This document shows positions 47,501 to 59,000 of a stretch of 64,000 nucleotides of DNA, piece after piece. Each line of letters starts with the position of its first letter. Positions within the stretch are counted from its first letter, which is position 1. Made by a program: the position numbers and the translations under genes. The notes beneath the pieces are model-generated. The model saw only the letters and a list, made by a program, of their open reading frames with translations. It made no database searches and was not told where the DNA came from. This stretch comes from Saturnia japonica (lineage: Eukaryota > Arthropoda > Insecta > Lepidoptera > Saturniidae), in contig CM065323.1 of the NCBI GenBank assembly GCA_033032175.1, forward strand, positions 10,602,001 through 10,666,000, written 5' to 3'.

Positions 47501-50500
47501 TTCTATATTATTATATAGCTTCTGCCCACGACTTTGTCTGGATCTATACTGGGATAAAGGTATTCAAAATGTTTAATCCAGCTTATAAACTATCTGTGTA
47601 CCAAATTACATCCAAATCCGTTCAGTCGTTTTTTCATGATTGAGTAATAAACATAGAAACTCACATTTATAATATTAGTAGAATAGTAGGATTATAATTT
47701 CATGGCAACATTTTTTTTTGGTTTTATAATTTTTTTTCTTGTTATAGGTACGAAATCCAGTGTCTTTGCGATGCCTATCAATAATATTGAGACAGGAAAT
47801 TGGGGACAAGAAATTCACAGAAATAACTTCAGCGATACTAAGGAGTGTGGAGTTAGCTAAAGAGGCAGTCGCTCAGGACACAAAGGATGGTGTATCTTGG
47901 ATTGTATTGGGGAATGCATATCTATGTCAGTTCTTCACAGTTGCACAAGACCCGGCCACATTGAAATTATGTATGAGTGCTTATAAGCAAGCATGGGTAG
48001 ACCCGGTGGCTAAGGGCCAGCCTGACCTATATTACAACAAGGGAATCGTAAGTAATTTTCGCATATTTTGTAATGCTTTTACACACAACCAAGTTATTGG
48101 TTAACTTTGATACCATATTCAAAAATATACTTATCAGTACAGATGACACATGAAAAATAATCATAAAATTACAAACTTTTTTTTTCATAACTGATAATGA
48201 AAAACGAGGAGATGGACTAGGTAAAAAATGGGAGTATGAGTTAGGGATGAGTGATGTTATAGAAACAATAAGTAAATATCGATGAGATGTAAATATTGCT
48301 AAACATCGATGTTTTGGAGCTATCCAAGTAGGAGAGCACTTTTTTGGATGCTATATCGGATCTTCGAACACTATTTTAAATCCAAAAATTCGGAAACATC
48401 TATGTTCAATGTTTTCTTCCTAACAACGATGTTTTAAAGAACCTAGTCTCTGTCATAACATCGATGTTTTCAATGCCAACATCGATATTTAGATAACATC
48501 CATCATCCCTAGTATGAGTTCTCCAAAGATGGACAGTTTAGAAGATCCAACTTATGTCTTGTGTCAACAACAATTTAGAATACAGATAGCATTGACAACA
48601 TTTTCCTATGGTTGTATTTCACAGGCTCTGAAATATGAAGAATGTTATGACGAAGCTCTGGAAAACTTCGAGTATGCTTACAAGCTGGACCCCCGGTGGG
48701 AGCCTCCGACGGTCGAGCTGAACAAGCTGAAGCAATACTTAGCCAGTACAAATGAGCTCGTACGAACGAAGGGGAAGATAAAGACTAAGAAATTAGCACA
48801 AATGATACAGGTATGGCTTATGGGTAAGATTCTTTACCCGCACTTCTGGCTAGCAATTACCCTCAAGCTGAAAACCTTTCGCCAAGCACCTATAGGTACG
48901 TTCCGGCACCTCCACTAGGCTTAGCATGTCACCATCTTGGGCCACTTCTCGTCACTTATCCTCATTTATTGGGTTGTGTCGATTTGTGTTAAATGTCATT
49001 ATCATCTCAGGCCTTCCCCGATAATCGCCAAAATAACCGGTCCTGCGCGGTCTACTCACGCTGCGTTTTTCAGTAAGTGGCCGCCACTCAAGAACTCTTT
49101 GGCCTCATCGGCCATTCGACCTACGTGTAATGTGCCCCATCTACTGCCACTTAAGTCTATCAATTGTGCTATGTCAGTGACTTAAATGTCGGTATAGTAT
49201 GAAATCATGACATGTGTTGCATTTATAAACCTAGTTAAAATGTGATACTTTTTTAACTAAAAATTTTTTATTTTGTAAGCAAACTGTTTTCGTTGTGTTA
49301 TGTTATAGTAGCTATGAAAGTGCAAAACATTTACAAGAATAAAATATCGAAAATTGAGAATAAGATTTCGGGTTTTTGATGCCATGGTACTGAATTTTAT
49401 TTGCTCATATATCGACGGTTCTAGGTTATAGTAAATTTAATAAAAATTCTCCAGGAAAATTAATAAAGTTATAGCTGGATAAGCAAGAAAAATCTGCCGT
49501 TAGTGATAAAAAATAAAATGGCCATTCGATTTGTATTTAAAAAAAAGTATTTTTCCTAATAAAATACCCAGAGAATTACGACATAATAAAAAAGTCCTTT
49601 TTATTTTTTTGCAACTCTTCTACTGGTTATTTTTCACAAATCCTAGAGAAGAACATTACACGGTACATAAAGTGTACGGGATAAAAAAAAAACCATTTAT
49701 AGAATGGGATCACCCATTCTTTTTGGTAACAATTTGTGTAATAATACACAAATTTCATATAATATGTGCAATTATTTTTATTTTTATTAGGTACTGTGAA
49801 ATATTGCATTAATTATAGTAATGTACCTAGTTATTAAGATGAGAGAAAAAAAAACTCGCAATTTTTAGTCCATAGATAAGAAAATGCTCGGCAATTATGC
49901 CGCCGAGGTTTTACACACGATTGGTAAACGGCGTAACGTATCACTGGAGCTGACCAGGATCGACGAGCTCCAAGAGGGTCCTAATGAGGGGAAAGTTTTA
50001 CTTGGACGTGTCATCGGTTCAATACACAACGCCTGTGCCGTACCTTTGTAAGTCTAAATAAATAGTGTTGTTTTTTTTTGTTTACCGTATCGCGATTTTT
50101 AAGGCGCTTACGGTAATTTGAAGAAATAATTGACCGAGTATACATTTTTAATTTAAGTTATACCTTGTTGTCGCATTTAGTAATAGGTAAAATTTAGACT
50201 AGGGTACACAGATCATGTGACGGAAGTACACCATGATGAAGTTAGCCATCAATGATAGAAAAGTGAATTAATTTAACTGACTTTAATTTTTATTAACTGT
50301 GTAAAAATAATTTTACGGTGTATAAATAGACATAATTTAAGAAGCTTAGTAATTAAAAGGGAAACAAAAAAAACGACCGACTGCAACTGAAACAGTTGTG
50401 TAAAAAAATATTTTTTTCTTCTTTTTTTGCATTTCATTTGATTCCCAAACGTCGTACTTAATTAAATATTACAGTATAGACAACTAGCGACCCGTCCTAG

Positions 50501-52803
50501 CTTCACACGGCTAAAATTTACAAATTGGTGTATTTTATGTTTAAAAAAGCCTGATTTGGAGTTTATCGCTTTAATATTGATAGTTCACAACTACCTCATT
50601 AGCCTAGTGGTCCTAAACGCGACTGCTATGCTCGAGGTCCTAGGTTTGATTGCCACGTGATATTGAGGTTTTCTAGGAAATTCTCAGTAGCAGCTCGGAG
50701 TTTGGCTTTCAGCTCGAGTAATGCCGATAAGCCCGCCCCCTATAAGCATACCTGGTGAACTGTGGGTGTACATTAGTACACCTCTGCCTAATCCTTCGGG
50801 GATACAGGCGTGATGGTATGTTATGTAACTTCATAGTTACAAATATTACGCTTAGTTTGCGATGCGCAATTCATCATAGACCGACCGCGACCATTTTGCT
50901 GACGTAAATCTTTGGTCGCGCATATTTTTGAATTCGTGATATCTTCTACGGTATTCATTTAAATGTCCAAGATAACTAACTTTATCTGGATAAAGATTAA
51001 TATTGAATTGGAGGAAATAGCTTTGCAAATAACGTAATATTTTAAATTATTATGTTGGAAGATAAAAATGGTTACTGTGAGTCAACGTGAGGAAAAAGGC
51101 ATATGCCTTCGCGGGCTTTTCTCTGGGCTCTTTGAAGAACTACAATTCTTTAATACATTATTTTGATGTATCTCATGAGGTTTAGACAGCGTAAGCCATG
51201 TAAGCGCCCGAAAATCATTTTTTGACGACTTGATTATAATTTGTGGAATATATTGTATACTAGCTCTGCCCGCGGTTTCGCTCACGTGTATACAGAATGC
51301 CCGCGCAAATCTTCCTGTCCCGCTCACAGCTATTATAAAGACAAAAATGCTTATTGTGGGTGTTCCTTAGAAGATAAGCATGTACTCTCGCGGACTTTTT
51401 TGTAGGTCTTTTTCATGTCTACAATATTTAGTACTTTAAATTGCTTTATCTCTTATGGTTTACTCAGCGTAAGCAATTTAAGCGCCCGAATTGATTCACC
51501 GAGACCAGTTTTTTATTTATTTATGCGGAACCCTAATTCTTTTTCCAAAAAAAGTTTCCTAAGTTACTCCCTATAAAATCAGCTATCTACTAGTGAAAGT
51601 TCCTTTAGAATCGGCCAAACCGTTTCGGAGATTACCCGGAACAAACATACAGACAGACAAAAACTTTAAAAATGTTTTTTTTTTTAGTTATGGGTAAAGT
51701 ATATACTTTCATATGCATTTAGTAATAAGCTGTTATTTTGACATTACAAACAGACATTTAAATTTTATTAATTGTATAGATAAAAACTTACCGCAAAAAA
51801 ATCTCTAAATGTTAGTGAAAACCGCATTAAAATCCGTTGCGTAGTTTAAAAGATCTAAGCGTAGAGAGGGATAGACGGCGGGAAGTGACTTTATTTTATA
51901 CTATGTATTAAGGTCACTCCCACTTTAAGATGAATCTAACGTCACCTATGCTAAAGAAATACATATACAGTATACGCTCGAAAACTATAACCTTCCTTTG
52001 TCTCTCGTTATTGATACAATTTTTAATAATTATTACACAATAAAAAGTCAGTAAAACAAATTTACGTTACTGTCATTGATGACTAACTTTAAGAAGTTAA
52101 AACGGGATAAAATTGTTACGAGTTATTTTTTGTTTTGTTACGCCAAAGGAGTATCACTTCTTACGTGCGTACAAAAGTACACAAATTAAAAAAAAAAATT
52201 GTTTTTAATGTGTTTCGGTAGTACGTTCGCGTTAGTTGACGAGAGTATGCAGTGCGCATGCGTGACCGTTTACAACTGGGCGAACGGTCGCGGCGCCATC
52301 ATAGGTGACTGCGTCGCCATACCGGAGCCAACTATGCGTGTACATAACCACGAATCAACGCTCACTGTACGTACCATTTTCTATCTATACAAACAAAAAT
52401 CCCAACTGCAACAAAAAAACAATTTGACTAAAAAATATTATATAAACATTTTCCTATTTATACTTTTTATTTGATTCCTAAACGTCATGATAAATATTAT
52501 ATAGCCTTTGTTACTCCCACAATTAAGACGAATCTAACTACACCTCTTACGCTAAAATCCATCAAGCCATTTAGGCTAAATAACATGCTAAGGAAATAGG
52601 CATATATGCTTACATACGCTAGAAAAACATAATCTTCCTTTTTTACATTTGTTCGTTTAACCAATAGCTTTTCGAATTTTCAGAAATACAGCTTTAAATC
52701 GATAAGGGTGAACACACCGACTCTCCTGTTGGTGAATGGGAAACGTGTAGGTAGGAACCAGATCGCGTGCACACGTGTGACGAGTACTTACGAGATACAC
52801 TGA
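44594..52803 (+). CDS. TTC5: Tetratricopeptide repeat protein 5 (TTC5/Strap), 8 exons
   Basis: TTC5 is a TPR protein. In vertebrates it is a stress-response cofactor of p300/p53 and also takes part in tubulin mRNA autoregulation. Exons: 44594-44662, 44985-45117, 46576-46796, 47748-48047, 48625-48810, 49869-50047, 52222-52366 and 52684-52803. The sum is 1353 nt (450 aa), close to the human length of about 440, with all phases matching. TPR-type helices are visible: SKAVKLNPHLVHAWNELGES in exon 3, the SWIVLGNAYL repeat in exon 4, and YDEALENFEYAYKLDPRWEP in exon 5, followed by the conserved KGKIKTKKL. The C-terminal OB-fold-like domain is spread over exons 6-8: EGPNEGKVLLGRVIGSIHNA, TFALVDES, IIGDCVAIPEP and SIRVNTPTLLLVNGK. 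It is intact. The start ATG at 44594 lies in a short acidic first exon. SINEs lie in introns 3 and 6 and a MITE in intron 4. Confidence 0.93.
47250..47480 (-). mobile_element. tRNA-derived SINE, copy 1
   Basis: Minus-strand copy whose head shows the A box (TAGCCTAGTGATCC) and a B box near GGTTCGATTCC (+ strand ggaatcgaacc, about 47415-47425). The body ends in the common tail 'aatacaggcgtgatggtatg' read in reverse at 47251-47270. It lies in TTC5 intron 3. Confidence 0.8.
48242..48511. mobile_element. hAT-like MITE with perfect 8-bp target duplication
   Basis: Ends TAGGGATGAGTGATGTTAT (48242-48260) and its inverted partner ATAACATCCATCATCCCTA (48493-48511) flank 270 bp. GTATGAGT lies immediately outside both (48234-48241 and 48512-48519). 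The interior repeats ATCGATGTTTT-type motifs in both orientations. It sits in TTC5 intron 4, about 110 bp from the exon 5 acceptor. Confidence 0.9.
50591..50826 (+). mobile_element. tRNA-derived SINE, copy 2
   Basis: Head with A box TTAGCCTAGTGGTCC and a mutated B box (GGTTTGATTGCC), then the family body (agcagctcggagtttggctt) and tail (gtacattagtacacctctgcc). It lies in TTC5 intron 6. Confidence 0.82.
51255..51725 (+). repeat. Dispersed 'tagctctgcccgcgg' family, long copy
   Basis: Starts actagctctgcccgcggttt, includes a reversed 'gagattacccggaacaaac' block, and ends near 'actttcatatgcatttagtaa'. It lies in TTC5 intron 6. Confidence 0.65.
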
Positions 52804-55800
52804 GGGTTCATACACCATACCGAGTACACGGTACATATGCGGATCGAAGGAGTCGAGTGTTGCCATCAGTTCTATTGAAGATTCTACCAACTGAAAATTA
52901 CAAATGGCAACACTGAAATTCATTTTTTTTTTTTTAATTACGAGTATTATTTGAAGTGTTTTTATTTTACTCCACTAGCATACCACTTATATTAAGGTTG
53001 TACTGAAAAATAGTTTAAGTTTTAGAAAAATCGTGTATGTATGAAAATGTTTATCTGTGGCTCGTCTGGTTACTAATTTCGCTTTAAATAGCTACCCTAA
53101 TAAGTTATTAATCATTTGTTAGCCAATTAACACCAAAGCACATTGCAAATTGACGTCAAATTGCGGTCGCAAATAGATGCCAAATCGACAACAAAAATTG
53201 TAACTTTGCGAATGAATAAGATATCTATATTACTATGATCTTTGGCACCCATAGTGTTATTAAACTATTAGTTAGCGTCTAGATGTATCTAATAAATACA
53301 TTTTTTAAATTTTTCTTTATTTTTGTCATCCCGAAATATACAAAATACTTAATTTATAATTAAAAAGGTTACTCTCTATTTTTGGTATAGATTCGGCGTT
53401 CATATGCGACAGATAGCAAATTGAATTTTCTATTCAATTTTGCGTTCAAGTGGTAGTTAATACGTTTTGAAGTTCCAAGCTTTGCAGTCCAATGGTGCAT
53501 ATTTGGATACATGGCAAACTGTGGTTATTGGGGTATATAATTCCAAAATAACAACAAATTAAAACGTTATTAGGTCGTTTACGTGCTGACTGTTGAACTT
53601 TTCTGAAGAGACAGTGTTATATTATGTCATTGGTTCCTATATATTGTGTAAAAGTTTTTTTTTTTGTGTGTAAGAAACATTACAAAGCGCAATATTACTT
53701 TTAAGGTGTTTAAATTTCAGTTGCCTATATACATACAATAACTGTTTGAAGATTGCGAAAGATTTAGAAAGTTATACTTCTTTTAGGTGCTTATGAAAAA
53801 ATGATGAAATTGAATTTTTGCACAATAGATATAGATAGAGATTTGAAGTTACTCGTTTAAACCTTATGTTTAAATGTTGTGTAGATAGTTCTATGTGTCA
53901 CATAATATCGAGTATGACTATCTTTACCACAATAATACAAAAGAATTGGTTGACTGTTCAAAGAAGTAATACTTCTAACGCGCGTAGATAATGGTATACA
54001 TCCACTTATTTTATGTAAACTTTACTAAGTCATTGCCGATTTACCTAAATTAAGATTGATGTCTATTTATTAAGATACTGGAGAACATAATTGTTGTGTG
54101 TGTTTGTTTATCAATTCTGTTAAAGAAAATAAAAATATGACATAGAACATTCTCTACATATAATATACTGTAAACAGCAGATTAAATTCATATTGATGTC
54201 TATTTACTAAGAGATATCAGTAAAATATTTGTGTGTGTGTTTACCAACTCTGTAAAAGATAATAAAAATATCGCATATACATAATATTCTGTAAAAACTA
54301 AGTGGTAGCTTTATGAAAATTATAAAATTAACATACCTATATATTGTACTGCCGTGGCAAAAAGAATAATTGATTAAAAGTGATATTTGAAGTGACAAAT
54401 AGGCTACGTTTAAATTTCTAACGAATTCTCGGATTTTTCAAAAATTAAGGAGATTTTTATACATAACTGCCTCGTTAGCCTAGTGGTCGTAAGCGCGACT
54501 GCTATGAGCGAGGTCCTAGGTTCGAATCCCAGGTCGAGCAAAGTATTATTTGGTTTTTCCTATGAAATTCTCAGTAGCAGCTCGGAGTTTGGTTTCGTGC
54601 CCGATTAATGGCTATAGGCTCGCCCCCTATTACATGATACCTAAAAAACATGCTCGGCGAACTGTGGGTGTACATTAGTACACCTCTGCCTAACCCTTCG
54701 GGGAATACAGGCATGATGGTATGTTATTTTTATACATATCAAATAGCAAATTATTTTAAAACTATTTATATTAATAAGGATTATTATGAAAAAAAAAATC
54801 ATTTACATTTTTCAAAGTTCAATGCAGTGCACGCAACAAGGTATATTGAAGACTTGATAGGTATTTTCAGCAGATTTAAACGTAACCTAGTGTGCTTATG
54901 TATAATATAAAATTTAATACTAAAGCTCAATTTATTTTATGTTATAAAGTAATATTTTTATTTAATTTTCACTGTCACTCGATGTTAGTAACTGATTTAA
55001 AAAAATCCCTACCATCATGATGCATATACCTATAGGTGCATATAATATGTACTGAAAATAATTAAGTTAAATTGGTGTTTTAATTCATATAAATAATAAT
55101 GTAAAATAAGAATGCTATTGTTGACGCAACTTGATAAAGCTACTAATTTGGCAGAATTTTAAAAATAATAAATCATAATACTAAGTACCTATGTAGGCAT
55201 TCTAACTAAGTCTTTAACAATTCTAAATGTATTCTAATCACTCTTTAAATACCCCAGTATACATCAATAGGTTTTAATGTGTATTGACGTATTTTATTAG
55301 GTAGGTAGGAATTAAAACACTTTTGTTCAGTCGGAGTCCCTCGAGTGTGACAGAAGGAAGATCTGAAGAATACATTTATTTGCGATATAATCGCTAACTC
55401 CCAATAATTATGTGACCATTATAATAATTCGTATGAATGTGAATGTTTAAATAAAACTCTTTGTAATATAATTGGTTTTTATTTTGTTCCTGGTAACAAT
55501 GTCGTGTTCCGATGATTGAATCGAGTTTTTGGCGGCAACTTGAACTGTCAACAGTATTTATTTTTATTCATTTTGCGTTGATTACGTCAATGGTATTTTG
55601 CATGATATAATTACAATAGCTTATAAATAACTAGCGACCTGTCCCGCTTTGCACGGGTGCAATTGACAAAGTGGTGTTATTTATGTATAAATCATATTTT
55701 ATCGCTTTGGTATTGATAGTTCATAACTTCATAGTTTGGCTTAGCGTGCTACCATCTCGATCCACATATTCACTTATGAACAGGCGAGATTATGGACGTA

Positions 55801-56006
55801 ACGATAAAAAAAAATTGCTCGATTTTTTCATAGATATTCCATCAAAGAACCGTTGCATACCATTTCATACATACATTCAACATAATACATTGCATACATT
55901 CGTAGCAGTACCATTCAAAATCAAAATTCTACAAATCTTATATTGTATTTTTACTATAAGAGCATACAAAAATCTTTTAACTATAAATTTGAGGTTAAAA
56001 AATTCA
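52804..56006. other. Intergenic DNA between convergent TTC5 and torso-like
   Basis: Both genes end towards this 3.2-kb stretch. It holds SINE copy 3 and two similar blocks at 54060-54130 and 54190-54290 ('gatgtctatttattaagatac' and the following 'ctgttaaagaaaataaaaata'), a short diverged duplication. No gene is seen. Confidence 0.55.
54466..54725 (+). mobile_element. tRNA-derived SINE, copy 3 (best preserved promoter)
   Basis: A box TTAGCCTAGTGGTCG and intact B box GGTTCGAATCC (about 54520-54530) form a split RNA polymerase III promoter. The body and tail match the other copies. It is intergenic between TTC5 and torso-like. Confidence 0.88.
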
Positions 56007-59000
56007 CTATGCGTTCACTTCCCACAATTGCAAATCGTTTTCTACTATTTCAGCATATTTTTCCGCTTTATGTCTATCTTTGAACATTGGCCTCAAAGTT
56101 TTGAGTCCAAGGCCAAGTAGCGCTCCGTTGTCTAGAAGATCGTTCAGCTTGTATACAAGAATAGGGTTGTAGTGGAGTCGTAAAAGACTTGGTCGTGAAT
56201 ATAGATACTGGCTGTCTCGAAGGTTTCGTCGTGCCCACGTTTCTACTGTTTTGTTTCCACTGGCTATCTGTGAAAGAAATATTTTAAAAAATCTTCATGG
56301 TTATTCTCAATTTACTATAGGTAATTTTACTTCGTTAAGCAGTGGGCTAGCGTGGGTAACAGTGGATCACGGGCTACATTGATCTTCAGTTGACTTAATA
56401 CCTAATCCAGTTAATTACTTTCACCCATGCATTGATCCAAAGTCACCCAGCCATTCATGGGTCAAAGTGGATCATTTCCCAATTATGTTTAGCTTAGTGG
56501 TCGTAAACGCGACTTCTATGCTCGAGATCCTATGTTCGATTCCCAGATCGAGTAAAGTGTTATTGGGTTTTTCTATGAAATTATCATTAGCAACTCGGAG
56601 TTTGGCTTTGTGCCCGATTAATGACAATAGGTTCGCCCCCTATTACATAGGGACCTAAAAACATACCCGGCGAACTGTGTGTGTAGGTACACTAGCACCT
56701 CTGCTTAAACCTGCGGGGAATACAACCGTGATGGTATGTTATGTTAATTTATGAAATTATGTACTTTCGTCAACAAATTTCTGTTTCCATGAATGCTGAA
56801 TAAGCATTTAATCTGAGGAAGCAATGATTTAACCTTTGGAAGTACTGGATTCTGGAGCTAGAAAAAAAAAGGCCCGTTTTCCCCTAGTTATTTTTTTCAA
56901 CGTATGTTAAGAATTTGTAATAATCTTAAAAAAATATTTTCTTATTAGCTTCTTAATCTTAAAATACGCATTATTTTACGGTTGCTATACTTTTGGCTGG
57001 TATCCTTGCTAGATTATTTTTGATCAATTATGGTCAATTTTTATAAAATCTAATCAAACCAATAACATCCAATATTCTAAATATACTTACTCTGATATCA
57101 CCAACTTGCTTTAAGAAGTAAGATGAGAAGTAGAACCTCAGGTTATCGGGTATCGAAGGCCGACTATTCCGCACCCTTATGTAAGAACTAAGCATTTTAT
57201 ATCCCGCTCTCTTGTACTTAAATACCTGGGGACAATGTTGTGTTTATCAAAAGAAACTGTGGAGCATTATTGTTCGATCGATTTGCTATGCAATACGTGG
57301 TAATAATACTTTAATTACATCTTTAGAACGGAGACGCCCAAGCCAACCCCATCTACATGTGATGCAGTCTGCCGAGTAACGAACGAGGAAATGGCGATAA
57401 TTGGGTCGTGACCACCATGCATATGATGAAAGGTCTATTATAGTGACTCGCTTTTGGGTGTCTCGTATCGGGATTAGTCAGCCCGGCATGACAGCGGCGA
57501 CCGCAAATGGACTTCAATCTCTCAGTAATAGGGTGGATGCACATGCACAATGCACATTATATTACTAGTCACTTTGACTTTTTTTGTTTGTCGCGTTTCG
57601 GGATCAGCTAGCCTAAGTTACCTACGTATATACAACTAAGAGGCTTACAGGACGTCAGTTCTCAGGCGCAGCGGTGGCAATTTTCCGAAAGATTGAAGAT
57701 AATTTTTAACAAAAAAGAAACCAACTTTAATAATTTTGAAGAGTTCCCTGGTGTATCTTAGAAATCGAAGGTCGCAATGAACGAACGACCAATAATAATC
57801 ATCTAAATCGGTTTTTATACAAAGAAGTTATAGCCGAACATACATACAAAACATTTTCGAATTGTGAACCTTTTTTCAAGTCGGTAAAAAAAAAATAAGA
57901 ACCTGGTAAATAAAATTGCCGGTAACAAAGGAATCAATGTAATGCGTTCCGTAGCTCTTCATGAAGCGCCTCACTTCGCTGGGATCTGTAACGTTTAGGT
58001 CCTCGATAGCTCTGGTCACGTAACCCTTGACGGTGACGTCTCGTAGCCCATCCAGTTCGACTGAACGATATTTCTTTGTCAGCTTAACAAGCACGTAACA
58101 ACAGTTGTCCTGATTCGTATCGTACTCCATGCCGAATGTACGCATTATTTCGTCCTGTATCCAATCGCCCATAAACGCTTTCCAGGGTTTATCTGTGCTG
58201 TAAACAATTTTGTTTATGGTTACCATTTTGAGTACTAAAGACTGTGATGGATTAACCTAAAACTATGGAGGAAAACCATCATATATGTGGGACAAGTTAA
58301 AAAAGTGTCCACCTGTAAGCAGAAATTTAAAATTCAAAGACCCACCAAAGTGTATGTTCCTTAAACGATGACCTTACATTTTCTGCATATCGTTTCTAAA
58401 TAGGTGACTCAGATAAAACAATTTTTAGACTGAAAAATTAAATAAATAAAAATAACTTTTGCTAAGTTTTTATTGTTTAGGGCATTTTATCAATAGACCA
58501 ATATTATCAAATAATTAACTTAAGTTATTAAACATACAGTCAACTCGAGAATTATTAAAAAAGATCTCACCCTTCAATGTTAAAGTTCTGGAAATATATG
58601 TTGAGCAAGTCTTCGAAAGTTTCACAAAGCAGCACCTCCATGTTGGTGATACCTTTGCCCAGGGAAACCTTGCTGGTGACGTTTACGAACACCTTTATGT
58701 TCTTTTCACTGAACGGTACTATGGGATCCTTAATACCTTCGCTTTCGTAGTCAGCCGACACTACTTGCGTTACTTGCGACAGGTCGCCGTAACTAAATAT
58801 GCATAAAATATTTTAGTAAAAACGTTGTTCAGAGGTGTTTTATATATCGTTAAGCTCTTATAGGTAGGTATGTAGATTTGTTCTAGGTCTATCATCAGGC
58901 GCGAATCTAGAATTTAAGTCAGGAGGAGGCCATAGATTAGTTTCTAGAAGATTCAACATCGGACACATAAAAAGTAAATAGAATTTTCTACGATAATTTA

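Noticed and set aside
52657..52923. Minus-strand ORF over TTC5 exon 8
   Set aside because: It is a shadow of the TTC5 C-terminus, which fits the family and the splice phase.
54500..54545. Possible tRNA gene with intact B box
   Set aside because: Same SINE family as above; no complete acceptor stem.
55671..56120. 149-aa ORF on the + strand
   Set aside because: It overlaps the last torso-like exon on the other strand and has no recognised domain.
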